Shown: positions 10,701-21,960 of the stretch, in pieces
How positions within the stretch are numbered: position 1 is the stretch's first letter
How the letters are laid out: each line of letters starts with the position of its first letter
From: Halichondria panicea
Taxonomy: Eukaryota > Porifera > Demospongiae > Suberitida > Halichondriidae
Direction: 5' to 3'
Length of the DNA stretch: 64,000 bases
NCBI RefSeq assembly: GCF_963675165.1
Contig: NC_087381.1
Location: forward strand, 6,263,378-6,327,377
Translations under genes and position numbers: made by a program
Notes under the pieces: generated by a model
Database searches by the model: none
What the model saw: the letters and a program-made list of their open reading frames with translations, nothing else
What the model was told of the DNA's origin: nothing

Positions 10701-13700
10701 TATGGCTTTTATATAATTAGAGTATAAAGCTTTTCCTTCATTTATTGTGCTCCCACATATATAACCCTAACCCTTAGCTTGCTATTCGAACGTCTTTTAC
10801 ACTGAAAACAAAAAGTATACAGAGGTGGCTTTTGCAGAGGGGCCATTTTACCACAAACCGCAGTTGAAATCTGCATGCATGTATATCGGCTTTCATGCAG
10901 TTTCGTAGCCTGTGCAATTTATACATGTATTGACTAATTCTACAGGTTTGGCTCAAGTCGAATGTTACAGTAATGCAAACTTTGGTTGCAGTGGTGTCAG
11001 TGCAGGATTTAGGGCCTCAGGTCAAGACTGCTGTGATGATGGATTCTTGGCTTTCAATGCAGGAGGCGATTTCTGTGAACTGTGCTCCGGTAAGGTTTAT
11101 AAGATTCATACATGGCCATTCTTCAATATCAATTCAACACTCAAATTTTCCCAATTAGCTATGTGGTAAACAAGAAGCCTAGGAGGTCTGTTATTTTTTG
11201 TCTAGATGGTTGTGGGTATTTTTGTCTAGAAAGGTGGTTAGTACCAACCACTACATGATCACATCCCTGCTCTAAGAATTATGTGATTGCATATATCTTT
11301 GTATATAGCTCATGTAATTATAATTTCATTCCTCCATTCCCAGGCAATGTGCTTTGCTCGGCTAACGTTGGCTGCACTGCTGCCTTTGATGCCAGTCAAG
11401 CTCAGGGTCGTGGCGAGTGTTGTGCTACTGGTGGGGGAGTGGCTTACACAGACAGTGCAGGAAGATGTGTACAATGTGAGTCTATCTATACTCTATCATA
11501 GCATATAGTGGAAAAACTACTTGCTATTGTGTTGCATAATTATTATGCTCTTTCTTAAGGTCCCACTTCCATCACCGGTTGCTTAACTGGGAACCAGTGT
11601 AATGGAGACACTATCCCCCTCACCTCGACTGAGTCAGCTGCTGCTCAAGTCAGAGAGTGCTGTGTCAGCACTGCCGGACTTTCCTACAACCTACTGGGAC
11701 AATGCATCGACTGTGTTGGTATGTCATCTCTCAATAGGCATTGCAGTTATTGTGTACATGTAAAATTATAATTATTATCGAGTTAATGTCCATGCAGTGA
11801 AACTAGCTGTCACGCACCCTTAGATGTGACACAATGCTATGGAGAATTTGGGGCCTATTAATCTGGCTGTATTAATAGAGGCCTATAGCATATAGGGTGA
11901 CCACAATAGACACTATTAACCTATGAGTACATGTATCATTGTACAATCTCCACAGTGTTTGGATTTCTTGATGAGAGGCTGGAAGAAGAGGAGAGGGGAC
12001 AAGGCTATACAGTTAGTATTGGCTACACCAAACGACCTGCCTCAGTTAACAACCTTATCAGAGGAAACATCGCTGTAGCTGATGGTGGGACTGCAGGTGA
12101 GGCTAATTGTCTAATTCTTGAAATATCCCAAAATTGTTAAAATTCTGTTTAGCTACAAATCTATAATCATTGCCACTGGGCTGGCGTCAAATTGTTATTT
12201 TTTTGCAGACCCAGTCACAGATTTTCAGATCAGTACCGACAGATACACAGTTCGTCCGGGTGTGAATCAAGATATCATTGTTACATATCGAGTGGACAGT
12301 GTTGCTCAAGAGCCCATGGAGTCTGCCCAACTGCAACTGAGTATCAGTACAACACCACCTAGGAGATTGCTGACACGTGACACATTTGAGCTGGCTATCA
12401 TCGACAGTGACAGTAAGTATTATGTAACTATGTTGATACTTTGGATGTTTGTGCCCATAAAACTTAATAATACCAGAGAGTAGTGTAGAATGTATACATG
12501 TAGAATTGCAAGAGAAAACTTACTATAGCTATAATAATTTTTATACTGAGTTACGCAGTGGGACCACACTATAATTATAAAGGCTCTTCTATACACTGTG
12601 TGTAGCATTTATTCTACTTTTTGTTCAAGTGAGGTGGAAATGGAAGTTCATTTGTGATGTAAACATTCTTCCCCTGCAGTGGTGATATTCCAGCTAACTG
12701 AGAACGATTATCGATCCAGTGAAAGTGAGCTTCGAATCAACGCTCAAGTGAACAAGAATCTCCGTATTGCCAGTCGAGTCGTGTTGGAGGTCACTCCGTA
12801 CACTGTAGGAGATGCCTTGATGGCTGGTATACCTGCACTACCCAACGTTCCAGCTGATAACAACGCCCGCTCCCCCAATCGTGCTCTAATCAGTAAGCTG
12901 CACGATATAGAAATTCTGCCCATAAAAATTACAGCTTGAATTTTCATCAAGTGGTAGCTTTTTAATTTAAATTTAGTATGTAAATATTTGCGTCGAACAC
13001 AATAAGTTTCTCCCTGATTTTTGCTAAGCAAAACACGTAGTAAAATTGGCCTAAGAGGTGGTTAGTAACACCATGCACTACGTGTGGAATATCCTTGCAT
13101 GTATAATTATTATAATTATAGCTCATGTTGTTAGTGTAACTTATCTGTTACGTATTTTTTTACAGCACCTGAACGTCAAGATTTCAATGACAGTGTGATT
13201 ACTGTCGTTTTCGAAGCTGACGAATTTGGTAACCAAGTAAATGATGTTGCGGTTCCAGTGCCAATAACTGATGATGCTATTGATGAGGCTCAAGAGGAAG
13301 TGTTTGTGATTGACCTGACTCTTCAGTTGTCTATAAATTCTCAGATTTCGATTGGTCGTCGAAGTTCTCTCTGTAGAATCACCGATGATGACGGCGAGTG
13401 TTTTAGTTCAGTAGTAGAATTATTTTAGCTATATCAGTGATGTGTCCAGAATTTTTAAAGTGGCCTCAACTGAATTAATCAAATTTGCCTATCTAAGAGG
13501 GTGATTAGCACCAACCACCACCATGCACTACCGATCAGTTACATCCCTGCTATATATGTAGCATTATTGGACATTTATTGGTACTACGTGCATGCACTCA
13601 GCCTGTTTTCGATATTACAGTGCAAGTATTATTATAGTTTATTTGCGGCTTTTTCTCAAAGCTATAGTAATTATTTCTCCTGCAGACCTTCAAATTGGTT

Positions 13701-16700
13701 TCCAGTTCGCAAGTTACACTTTCGATGAGCCTCGATTTGAGGAAGAAATTTTTAATGTTGTGTTCCTGGAAAAACAAAATGGTCGAATCTCTGAACAAAC
13801 TCATATCGTTATCGTCGGAATCAACGAAGCCACGCCCAATACAAACGTACAAGCAGCCACCCTCTCTACTGTCAACGCAGAAAATGACTATGTTGTGAAC
13901 CTCCCTGGAGTAAATACAATTGTATTGGAATTTGGACCAAAGGAACAATTATTGGATTTCCCTTTTATACTTTTTCCTGATGATATTGCCGAGGGTACAG
14001 AAGCTTTCCAAGCGAGTTCCCAGCCTGAAGATCCACTGCATCCATCGTTTACTGCTCCCAGTGCAAATGTCCTGTTCCCCTCTACGTTCATTGTCATCGC
14101 AGATGATGATTGTAAGTTTAGCTGTATAATTAAGCATGCATGTGGATTGGAAAAATGATGCACGTACATTCTATGAAACCTGTTTACAGCTAGTAGGCTG
14201 TAATAAAGAGATGTCCTGTTAACAGGTCTTTGTTGCATTTTAACCTTTGAGATCGAAAGAAACATTGTGCCGATATCTGCCATATGGCATAGTTCAGACA
14301 GATAATGTAACGTATATCAACACTAGTTGTACATGCATGTTCATGACGTTGTAACAGATTGGAGTTATGCTCTCATCTGATTTTTTTCCCACGTTTTTTG
14401 GTGTTTCCCCTGGCCAATCCTAGCAATATTTCACATTGCAACTGTTTTCTAGTCAGATATAGATATACATTTAGGACTATTCTTTTTCTCCTATATTTTT
14501 CTCTCCTATATTTTTCTCTTCTGCAGTTGTTTGTCAAGAGTTGGAATTGCTTGTTAATGGTAGTATTGAGTACTCACCTGACACGACGGCTCCATACCTT
14601 GAGGGAACTAACGCTGAGCACACCTGTTTCCCTGGATTCATTCTTATTGGAAACGTTATCAGAGTTTGTCAGAGTGACAGCACTTTCAGTGGAGTACCAC
14701 CAACGTGTCAACGTAAGTTGTTACTTCAATATTGATACACCTCTTCTTTTTGGCCTCCTGCATGCATCTGTTCCACAGTGAAATTAAAATTATTTATCTA
14801 ACAGATTTAGTACCATAGCACTATAACCGCTGTAATGCAGATAAAAAAGTGACCTAGCCTGCTCACCAGATTTAGTAGGTGTGTCCAGGGATATAGTGTG
14901 TCTAAATATAAGCTCCAGCATTGACTGGACATAATAATATAGGGTGCTTAGGTTGGAGTTGGGTTTTAAGGTTGCATATTATATATACGTCATTGAAATT
15001 AAGAGCACTCATTGATGTTGCATCCAGGTATACAGTGTGAAGAGCTGCCACCTCTTGGGAATGGATCAATCTTGTATCATATCGGCACCACTTTCCTGGG
15101 AACCATAGCAATGTACACTTGTGATGATGGGTTCTTCCTAGATGGGGATAATGAGAGGAACTGTACCACTGGAGAGGCAGGAAGTAGAATGGTGTGGGTG
15201 TGGACTGGCCAAGAACCAAGATGTGTCCGTAAGTTGTGAAAACATAATTATGTAGCCTCTAATCACATAATAATCTCACAGCCTTGTGTAATAATCTTCC
15301 ACCACTCGCTAATGGAATGATCATCTACAATGCGTCTGAAGGACCACATAGGACAGTTGCTACATACACCTGTGATGAAGGGTTCCAGCTCCTAGGAGAT
15401 GAGATAAGGACCTGTGAAGATGGAGTGTGGGCGGAAGCTAGTCCTCTTCAGTGTGCACAAGAAAGTGTGTTTAAAAGAGTATTTATTTGCTTTAGCAATC
15501 ATTACAACGATAATTATAGGGAATGTGTACAGTGCCTTTAGCTTTGAGAGTAAATTTAACCACAGAGTGAGTAGTTGTACTTAAATGTATCTCAAGATTG
15601 GAACATTTCTAAGAAATTGTGCTGATACCATTGTGTAGGTGAATAAATAAGCTACAACCTTATTTGAACATATTTCCCCAAAAGTTGTTGTAGTGGGAAA
15701 TCATTTTAGGTAAAAATGGGGGTGATCGTAAAATATATGTGTAACATGAAATATCTCCGGAACTAAAGTATTTCTGGACAACTTTTTGTATAAAAAAATA
15801 GAAAATTTATTAATAATTAATGTGCAAAAACAATTAGACCTTAGCCGACAAATTTGCTTGAGTTCCATCGCTAAGCGAAAAGGCACTTAAAATATCCCAT
15901 AATTGAGTACGTGTACTTATGTAAGCTATACGTAACCATGCATATGTTAGCTAAACTATTCAGGAATGTTGTGCCAAAGTTCCATACCTTAGCCGAAAAC
16001 AATTGGTCTTTTCCATCGCTAAGTGATTGTCCACTATAGAAAAATGTTGGTGTTTTATAAACCACCACATACCCACCACCTTTGGTTGCCATGGAAATAT
16101 TTTCGGATATGTTTTAGATAATTTGTTCACCAACACAATGGTATCATCATATTTTCTTAGAAATGTTCCAATCTCAAAATATTTACATTTATGTACTAAC
16201 ACGTACCAAATTGTGTTTATTTACTCTATAGACTAAAGGCACTGTATATGGCGTGTATATGTTTTTAGCTCAAAACAGGACTTAAGACTATTAATTTTAT
16301 GTACTTACGACTTATTGCAACTCCTTCACTACTGAGTGTAGGTGCTGTGATTGGTATTGTGATTGGATCATTGGCTCTTATAGTTGTTCTATTGGTGGCC
16401 GTCGTTTTGCTGGTTGCTCTGAGATATCAGAGATATAAATCGAAGACCTTGGATATCAATGAAAGTAACCCACCACATCTAGATATGTGAGTTCATCAGT
16501 AATTCATTGCTACGTATACTATTTTAATATGCCTCGGTGCATGCGCAAGGGAGGTATACGGTAGTAGTGCTTTTGTGTGTGTGTATGTTGTCTGTGTAGA
16601 CTGCTACAGCTGCTAAAGGGATTAATTAAGTGAAAGTAAGAGTTTCTATAGGCTTTTCTATAGTCATATTTTCTTGATTTTAAGGCAAAATAATGCTTGG

Positions 16701-17401
16701 TTATTGAGTTATCTTAGCTTTGCTTACTTGGAATACCATTACAGCGTTTTCAGAAGAATGCGTAGCAAAACTTTTCATGGAGTGTTGCTAAGAGACTCAG
16801 TAGTTAGCTCTGCACTGGAACGCTAGCTATTGGTATAGCTGCAATAGTGAAAGTGTGAGAAGAGAGCTGCGAGGCTAATTTTGTACTTCTGGCATCATTT
16901 TCAGCATTAAATCATGCATGGTCGATCATTTCCTTTTTCCCACTCATCGAGTTACATTTGCCTGCATGCAGCAAACATTAATGCAAAGTTAATCAATATA
17001 CCATGTGTATTAGCAATAGCTATGGCTATTAGTAGCTTTATGTTATGTAGCTTTGAAACATCCACCGAGGCATCAGCACCCGTGGTGCTTTCATGAATGT
17101 CAAACACCCACATATGTACAGGAGGCCTGAAGTTGTTCTGGATGAGCTTACCCACCATGACTATGATTACATCAGTGTATTTCAAGAGGCAAACTTGATG
17201 AGTACCACTGTAAACCCTCAACCCTCTACAGCAAGGGATGGTGCTTCAGAGGTGCAGTTTGAACTAACACCTTGTGATGCTTATGGGTCTGGAAACCCTC
17301 AACCCTCTACAGTAGGGGATGATGTTTCAGAGGTGCAGTTTGAACTAACACCCTGTGAGGCTTATGGACCTGTGACTATCCCCATGTACGATGACAGTTA
17401 A
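4704..17401 (+). CDS. Gene B: single-pass receptor with Cys-rich, Calx-beta-like and Sushi domains (899 aa)
   Basis: Exons: 4704-4761, 10946-11089, 11344-11475, 11560-11718, 11956-12096, 12209-12412, 12680-12892, 13166-13393, 13686-14111, 14527-14712, 15028-15228, 15282-15464, 16342-16486, 17122-17401. They sum to 2700 bases and stay in frame, with introns 1-12 in phase 1 and the last in phase 2. Order: signal peptide (1-20), three ~50-residue Cys-rich modules (20-164), three Calx-beta-like segments (165-568), three Sushi/CCP domains (569-758), one membrane helix (~760-786) and a ~110-residue cytoplasmic tail with tandem tyrosine repeats. This predicts a type I surface protein; adhesion or recognition is inferred from the domains. 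The start is chosen because MGVSSQLLLTLIVLLNSTAG is a signal peptide whose donor phase fits exon 2. Intron 1 is 6.2 kb and full of repeats, so exon 1 is the least certain join. Confidence 0.83.
4878..5182. repeat. Inverted-repeat element in gene B intron 1
   Basis: Left end TAGACTCGCAATCCGTT, then TTGCACGGCGAA and ACTGGTCAAACTC. Right end GAGTTTGACTAGT, then TTCGCCGTGCAA and GACAGCTTGCTA. Roughly 60-bp inverted ends surround a ~180-bp core. It directly abuts the next element. Confidence 0.75.
5183..5366. repeat. MITE, ACCGTATAGCGGGTAA family, copy 1
   Basis: The ends TACCGTATAGCGGGTAA and TTACCCGCTATACGGTA are exact inverted repeats. Further inverted similarity (TTTCGTGGGC against CCCCACGAAA) continues inside. 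Relatives lie at 51718, 54028 and 61415. Confidence 0.85.
5567..5940 (-). other. Coding-like stretch of unknown function
   Basis: A 122-codon open frame starts MASSIKTHIDNKC at 5938 and reads towards lower coordinates. Its end runs into repeat sequence (AGCCTCGATTCCAGGCCG). An in-frame 24-base segment bounded by GT and AG (GTAGGGGAC...TTGCAG) lies inside it. No family was recognised; it may be an exon captured next to a repeat, or chance. Confidence 0.2.
5941..6886. other. Intron 1 sequence of gene B without a recognisable gene
   Basis: Two short - strand open frames (6001-6189 and 6135-6455) have no recognisable content. Four CCAAT boxes sit at 6442, 6480, 6523 and 6543 (see findings). Confidence 0.4.
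6887..7134. repeat. Long hairpin MITE
   Basis: Arms of about 85 bp. The left GAGCGCATAAAAGAGAGAGA, then CAGTACGGGCAGA and AAAACCACTACTATA, is mirrored on the right by TATAGTAGTGGTTTT, TCTGCCCGTACTG and TCTCTCTCTTTTATGCGCTC. The loop is about 75 bp. Confidence 0.85.
7186..7785. mobile_element. Inverted-repeat element with nested palindrome
   Basis: The terminal repeats contain TAGCCTCGATTCAAGGCCG followed by ATTAAAATACGGCC on the left, and GGCCGTATTTTAATC-like sequence plus GGAATAGAGGCTA on the right. A second inverted pair inside (AGAAGAGGCTCTCATCTAC and GTAGATGAGAGCCTCTTCTG) flanks 7410-7630. The same nested layout occurs at 60848-61357. Confidence 0.75.
8001..8199. mobile_element. Small inverted-repeat element with target duplication
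   Basis: The ends CAAGGCCGTAGCAAGC and GCTTGCTACGCCCTTG are inverted repeats with one mismatch. AGTTC lies directly before (7996-8000) and directly after (8200-8204), a likely 5-bp target duplication. The second set GGTCTGACCACTTT / TGACCACTCTAAAC suggests internal structure. There is no coding potential. Confidence 0.7.
8787..9103. mobile_element. Inverted-repeat element with pogo/Tigger-like ends
   Basis: The left end GACTCTCTCGATAATCCGG and the right end CCGGAATAGCGAGAGTCTAC are inverted relatives. Such CAGTAGACTCTCG-type termini are common in pogo-group elements, but that assignment is inference. An imperfect inner inverted pair is present. Confidence 0.55.
9108..9290. repeat. Dispersed repeat, related to 16560-16770
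   Basis: Shared blocks include CTACAGCTGCT, AATAATGCTT, GAATACCATT and CAG(C)CTTTTCAGAAGA. The orientation is the same in both copies. Function is unknown; probably a MITE body. Confidence 0.6.
9555..9770 (+). pseudogene. BEL/Pao retrotransposon reverse-transcriptase relic
   Basis: The reading FPLVSQAVEESFYVDDG, followed after shifts by TGADSIE and GGFLL, matches the catalytic YVDD region of BEL/Pao-type polymerases. An in-frame TAA follows immediately and several frame changes occur within 150 bases. It is only a fragment, with no LTRs identified. It lies in gene B intron 1. Confidence 0.6.
9771..10945. other. Rest of gene B intron 1
   Basis: AT-rich sequence with no gene, clear transposon end or RNA seen. 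It ends at the acceptor TTCTACAG before 10946. Confidence 0.4.
10946..11718 (+). CDS. Gene B exons 2-4, three Cys-rich modules
   Basis: Each exon (10946-11089, 11344-11475, 11560-11718) encodes one 44-53-residue module. The pattern is C, a second C 5-7 residues later, a CC pair about 17-22 residues on, then a Gly/aromatic stretch and C-x2-C at the end. Examples are QDCCDDGFLAFN with FCELC, GECCATGGGVAY with CVQC, and RECCVSTAGLSYN with CIDC. Phase 1 on both sides makes each a symmetric cassette. No named domain was recognised. Six conserved Cys imply three disulfides. Confidence 0.8.
11956..14111 (+). CDS. Gene B exons 5-9, Calx-beta-like beta-sandwich region
   Basis: Three segments each end in an acidic strand typical of Calx-beta domains: ELAIIDSD (exons 5-6), CRITDDD (exons 7-8) and FIVIADDD (exon 9). 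The preceding stretches carry the usual PITDDAIDEAQEEVF- and FPDDIAEGTEAF-like turn. These Asp/Glu positions bind calcium in Na+/Ca2+ exchangers, so calcium-dependent stiffness is plausible but inferred. The first segment is the most diverged. Confidence 0.7.
13394..13395 (+). other. Non-canonical GC splice donor of gene B intron 8
   Basis: The exon ends GATGATGACG and the intron begins GCGAGTG. The nearest GT, five bases on, would give phase 2 and a stop in exon 9, while GC keeps phase 1 and the frame. Homologous boundaries in gene C read GATG followed by GTGAGTG. Confidence 0.75.
14527..15464 (+). CDS. Gene B exons 10-12, three Sushi/CCP domains
   Basis: One domain per exon (14527-14712, 15028-15228, 15282-15464). 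Each shows the CCP pattern: Cys-x-x-L-(x)n-NG-x-I near the start, TCxxGF or TCDEGF in the middle, then a C before a Trp or Phe and PxC at the end. Domain 1 has CQELELLVNGSI and PPTCQ, domain 2 CEELPPLGNGSI and EPRCV, and domain 3 CNNLPPLANGMI and PLQC. CCP domains mediate protein-protein recognition in complement and adhesion proteins; the ligand here is unknown. Confidence 0.88.
16342..17401 (+). CDS. Gene B exons 13-14, membrane span and cytoplasmic tail
   Basis: Exon 13 (16342-16486) encodes a single strongly hydrophobic helix (IGIVIGSLALIVVLLVAVVL) followed by the stop-transfer RYQRYKSK. Exon 14 (17122-17401) encodes a tail with YDYISV and two tandem ~27-residue repeats (NPQPST... SEVQFELTPC-[DE]-AYG). 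Each repeat ends in a tyrosine. The repeat is also visible as a DNA duplication of about 81 bp. The tail could be a phosphotyrosine docking segment, but no classical ITAM spacing is present. Confidence 0.8.
16535..17095. repeat. Dispersed repeat in gene B intron 13
   Basis: It contains the partner of 9108-9290 (around 16560-16770). Near its right end is CACCGAGGCATCAGCACC, shared with 4495 and, inverted, 62440. The left end reads ATGCCTCGGTGCATGCGC, an inverted match to that motif, so the span may be one element with inverted ends. Confidence 0.5.
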
Positions 17402-18056
17402 AGCTATGTAATTGTAATTTATAACTATAATATTATAGCACTTATACGGAAACTGATAGCTAGTAATGTAATGGTGAGTTTTAATTCTTCTCCTCTTCCT
17501 CCTCACTATATATGTTTTGTAATTATTGTAATTTTGTACACTAAAATGGGTTAATTAATACATGCATGCAGGAGAGACACTGTGATGTACATTAATGTTA
17601 CTATTATAAACGGATTAATTTTAGCAAATTTGTAATTGACGCTAAATTATGTTCGTGATAATAATGAATCTCATTAAATGTACTTTGAGTTTACTTTTAC
17701 AAGAACTGTGTGCTGGCTCCCACCAGATGTGTTGATAAAGTGTGATAACTATAGCGAACAACCCAGTAGCCTACACAAAATACTTCGGATAGAAAGCATA
17801 ATATTTGCGTGTTATTTTTGATCCTATGTGACCATTATTTTATTCTTATCCCATATATAGTTACATTGAAGGCTCTAATTTCCAACATGACAAGATAAAA
17901 GGAAATCCTGGTATTAAAATTTGTGAAATTAATGTTATTCATAGCGTGTCTAATTACTCGCAAGTGGCATTTTCCAATATCTGTGACTACAAATTTTTGC
18001 GATTTATTCTCATACACAGAAAATTAATGGCAGAAATTAATTACCCTTATGTCACC
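17402..18056. repeat. Gene B 3' flank; right part duplicated at 56975-57367
   Basis: From about 17700, with AAGAACTGTGTGCTGG, the sequence aligns closely with 56975 onward up to CCTTATGTCACC (18056 against 57367), with small indels. No gene is seen. Confidence 0.7.
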
Positions 18057-18129
18057 GGTAGGTTGGTACTTGATATAAGACTCACGAATATAGCTGAATC
18101 AGCAATAAACTACAATATAATTACAGTAG

Positions 18130-21100
18130 TTCCTACAGTTCCACGGATCCACAATTCCATGGTTCCACCGTTCCATGGTTCCATAGTTCCATGGTTCCAC
18201 AGTTCCATGGTTCCACCGTTCCATGGTTCCATGGTTCCACAGTTCCATGGTTCCACCGTTCCATGGTTCCATGGTTCCACAGTTCCATGGTTCCACAGTT
18301 CCATGGTTCCACCGTTCCATGGTTCCATGGTTCCACCGTTCCATGGTTCCATGATTCCATGGTTCCACCGTTCCACCGTTCCATGGTTCCATAGTTCCAT
18401 GGTTCCATGGTTCCACCGTTCCACCGTTCCATGGTTCCATAGTTCCACCGTTCCATGGTTCCACAGTTCCATGGTTCCACTGTTCCATGGTTCCATGGTT
18501 CCACAGTTCCATGGTTCCACCGTTCCATAGTTCCATGGTTCCACAGTTCCACCGTTCCACAGTTCCATGGTTCCACAGTTCCATGGTTCCACAGTTCCAT
18601 GGTTCCACCGTTCCATGGTTCCATGGTTCCATAGTTCCATGGTTCCATAGTTCCATGCTTCCATAGTTCCATGGTTCCACAGTTCCATGGTTCCACAGTT
18701 CCATGGTTCCACCGTCCATGGTTCCATAGTTCCATGGTTCCACCGTTCCATGGTTCCATGGTTCCACAGTTCCATGGTTCCACTGTTCCACCGTTCCATG
18801 GTTCCATGGTTCCACAGTTCCATGGTTCCACCGTCCATGGTTCCATAGTTCCATGGTTCCACAGTTCCATGGTTCCACCGTTCCATGGTTCCATAGTTCC
18901 ATAGTTACATGGTTCCACCGTTCCATGGTTCCATGGTTCCATAGTTCCATGGTTCCACGGTTCACAGTTCCATGGTTCCACAGTTCCATGGTTCCACAGT
19001 TCCATAGTTCCACCGTTCCACCGTTCCATGGTTCCATGGTTCCACCGTTCCATGGTTCCATGGTTTCATAGTTCCATGGTTCCACCGTTCCATGGTTCCA
19101 CAGTTCCATGGTTCCACCGTTCCATGGTTCCATGGTTCCATAGTTCCATGGTTCCACGGTTCACAGTTCCATGGTTCCACAGTTCCATGGTTCCACAGTT
19201 CCATAGTTCCACCGTTCCACCGTTCCATGGTTCCATGGTTCCACCGTTCCATGGTTCCATGGTTTCATAGTTCCATGGTTCCACCGTTCCATGGTTCCAC
19301 AGTTCCATGGTTCCACAGTTCCATGGTTCCACCGTTCCACCGTTCCATAGTTCCATGGTTCCACAGTTCCATGGTTCCACAGTTCCATGGTTCCACCGTT
19401 CCACCGTTCCATAGTTCCATGGTTCCACAGTTCCATGGTTCCACAGTTCCATGGTTCCACCGTTCCATGGTTCCATAGTTCCATGGTTCCACAGTTCCTG
19501 GTTCCATAGTTCCACAGTTCCATGGTTCCACCGTTCCATGGTTCCACCGTTCCATGGTTCCATGGTTCCATAGTTCCATGGTTCATGGTTCCACCGTTCC
19601 ATGGTTCCATGGTTCCACAGTTCCATGGTTCCACCGTTCCACCGTTCAACCGTTCCACCGTTCCATGGTTCCATAGTTCCATGGTTCCACCGTTCCATGG
19701 TTCCACAGTTCCATGGTTCCACCGTTCCATGGTTCCATGGTTCCACCGTTCCATGGTTCCATGGTTCAATAGTTCCATGGTTCATGGTTCCACAGTTCCA
19801 TGGTTCCACAGTTCCATGGTTCCACCGTTCCACCTTTCCGCCTTTCCACCGTTCCACTGTTCCACCGTTCCATGATTCCATGGTTCCGTAGTTCCATAGT
19901 TCCTACAGTTCCATGGTTCCACAGTTCCACGGTTCCATGGTTCCATGGTTCCATAGTTCCATGGTTCCATGGTTCCACGGTTCCATAGTTCCATGGTTCC
20001 ACAGTTCCATGGTTCCACCGTTCCATGGTTCCATAGTTCATGGTTCCATAGTTCCATGGTTCAACAGTTCCATGGTTCCACCGTTCCATGGTTCCACCGT
20101 TCCATGGTTCCACGATTCCATAGTTTCATGGTTCCACAGTTCCACCGTTCCAAGCGTTCCATGGTTCCACCGTTCACGGTTCGAAGGTTTAATGGTTCCA
20201 AGTGTTCCATGGTTCCAAGCGTTCCATAGTTCCACAGTTCCATGGTTCCACTGTTCCACAGTTTCATGGTTCCACGGTTCCATGGTTCCATAGTTCCATG
20301 GTTCTATGGTTCCATAGTTCCAAGCGTTCCATGGTTCCATGGTTCCAAGCGTTCCATAGTTCCATGGTTCCATAGTTCCATGGTTCCACCGTTCCACAGT
20401 TCCATGGTTCCACGGTTCCATGATTCCAAGCGTTCCATGGTTCCACAGTTCCATGGTTCCACAATTCATAGTTCTATAGTTCCAAGCGTTCCATGGTTCC
20501 AAGCGTTACATGGTTCCAAGCGTTCCATGGTTCCAAGCGTCCATGGTTCCACATCTATGGTTCCACGGTTCCATGGTTCTACGGTTCCATTGTTCCACGG
20601 TTCCATGGTTCCACAGTTCCATGGTTCCACGGTTCCACGGTTCCACGGTTCCATGGTTCCACAGTTCCACGGTTCCATGGTTCCAAGCGTTCCATGGTTC
20701 CACAGTTCCATGGTTCCATTGTTCCACAGTTCCATGGTTCTATGGTTCCATAGTTCCATAGTTCCAAGCGTTTCATGGTTCAAAGCGTTCCATGGTTCCA
20801 TAGTTCCAAGCATTCCATGATTCCTACTGTTCCATGGTTCCAAGCGTTCCATGGTTCCATAGTTCCAAGCGTTCCATGATTCCATGGTTCCACAGTTCCA
20901 CGGTTCCATTGTTCCACAGTTCCATGGTTCTATGGTTCCATAGTTCCATAGTTCCAACCGTTCCATGGTTCCATAGTTCCAAGCGTTCCATGATTCCATG
21001 GTTCCATAGTTCCAAGCGTTCCATGGTTCCATGGTTCCACAGTTCCACGGTTCCATGGTTCCAAGCGTTCCATGGTTCCACAGTTCCATGGTTCCATTGT

Positions 21101-21790
21101 TCCACAGTTCCATGGTTCTATGGTTCCATAGTTCCATAGTTCCAAGCGTTTCATGGTTCAAAGCGTTCCATGGTTCCATAGTTCCAAGCATTCCATGATT
21201 CCTACTGTTCCATGGTTCCAAGCGTTCCATGGTTCCATGGTTCCACAGTTCCACGGTTTCATGGTTCCAAGCGTTCCATGGTTCCACAGTTCCATGGTTC
21301 CATTGTTCCACAGTTCCATGGTTCTATGGTTCCATAGTTCCATAGTTCCAACCGTTCCATGGTTCCATAGTTCCAAGCGTTCCATGATTCCATGGTTCCA
21401 TAGTTCCAAGCGTTCCATGGTTCCATGGTTCCACAGTTCCACGGTTCCATGGTTCCAAGCGTTCCATGGTTCCACAGTTCCATGGTTCCATTGTTCCACA
21501 GTTCCATGGTTCTATGGTTCCATAGTTCCATAGTTCCAAGCGTTCCATGGTTCCAAGCGTTCCATGGTTCCATAGTTCCAAGCATTCCATGATTCCTACT
21601 GTTCCATGGTTCCAAGCGTTCCATGGTTCCATAGTTCCAAGCGTTCCATGATTCCTACTGTTCCATGGTTCCAAGCGTTCCATGGTTCCTACTGTTCCAT
21701 GGTTCCAAGTGTTCCATGGTTCCTACTGTTCCATGATTCCAAGTGTTCCATAGTTCCAAGCATTCCATTGTTCCAAGTGTTCCATGATTG
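18130..21790 (+). repeat. Left arm: 8-bp satellite TTCCA[TC]NG
   Basis: Tandem octamers, chiefly TTCCATGG, TTCCACAG, TTCCACCG and TTCCATAG. From about 20150 inwards a nonamer TTCCAAGCG becomes frequent. Larger repeats overlay the array: a ~199-bp copy pair (18961 and 19160 onward) and a ~350-bp pattern within 20680-21560. The units lack stop codons in most phases, so long meaningless open frames appear on both strands. Confidence 0.95.
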
Positions 21791-21960
21791 TTGAACATTT
21801 TTAAAGGAACAGTGGGAACCATGGAACGCTGGGAACGAGGAACAGTATAGAAACCATGCACGGAACAGTAGGAACCATGGAACCATGGAAGAAAAATGAA
21901 AAGTTGGACCCATAGAACACTTAGAACCTAGAAACAGTAGGAACCATGGAACAGCAGGAA
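21791..21960. other. Centre of the fold-back element
   Basis: A ~170-bp transition in which orientation flips. It begins GTTGAACATTTTTAAAGGAAC and contains degenerate GGAAC units (GGAACGCTGG, GGAACAGTAGGAACC) with a non-repeat piece GAAGAAAAATGAAAAGTTGG. No gene is seen. Confidence 0.75.
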
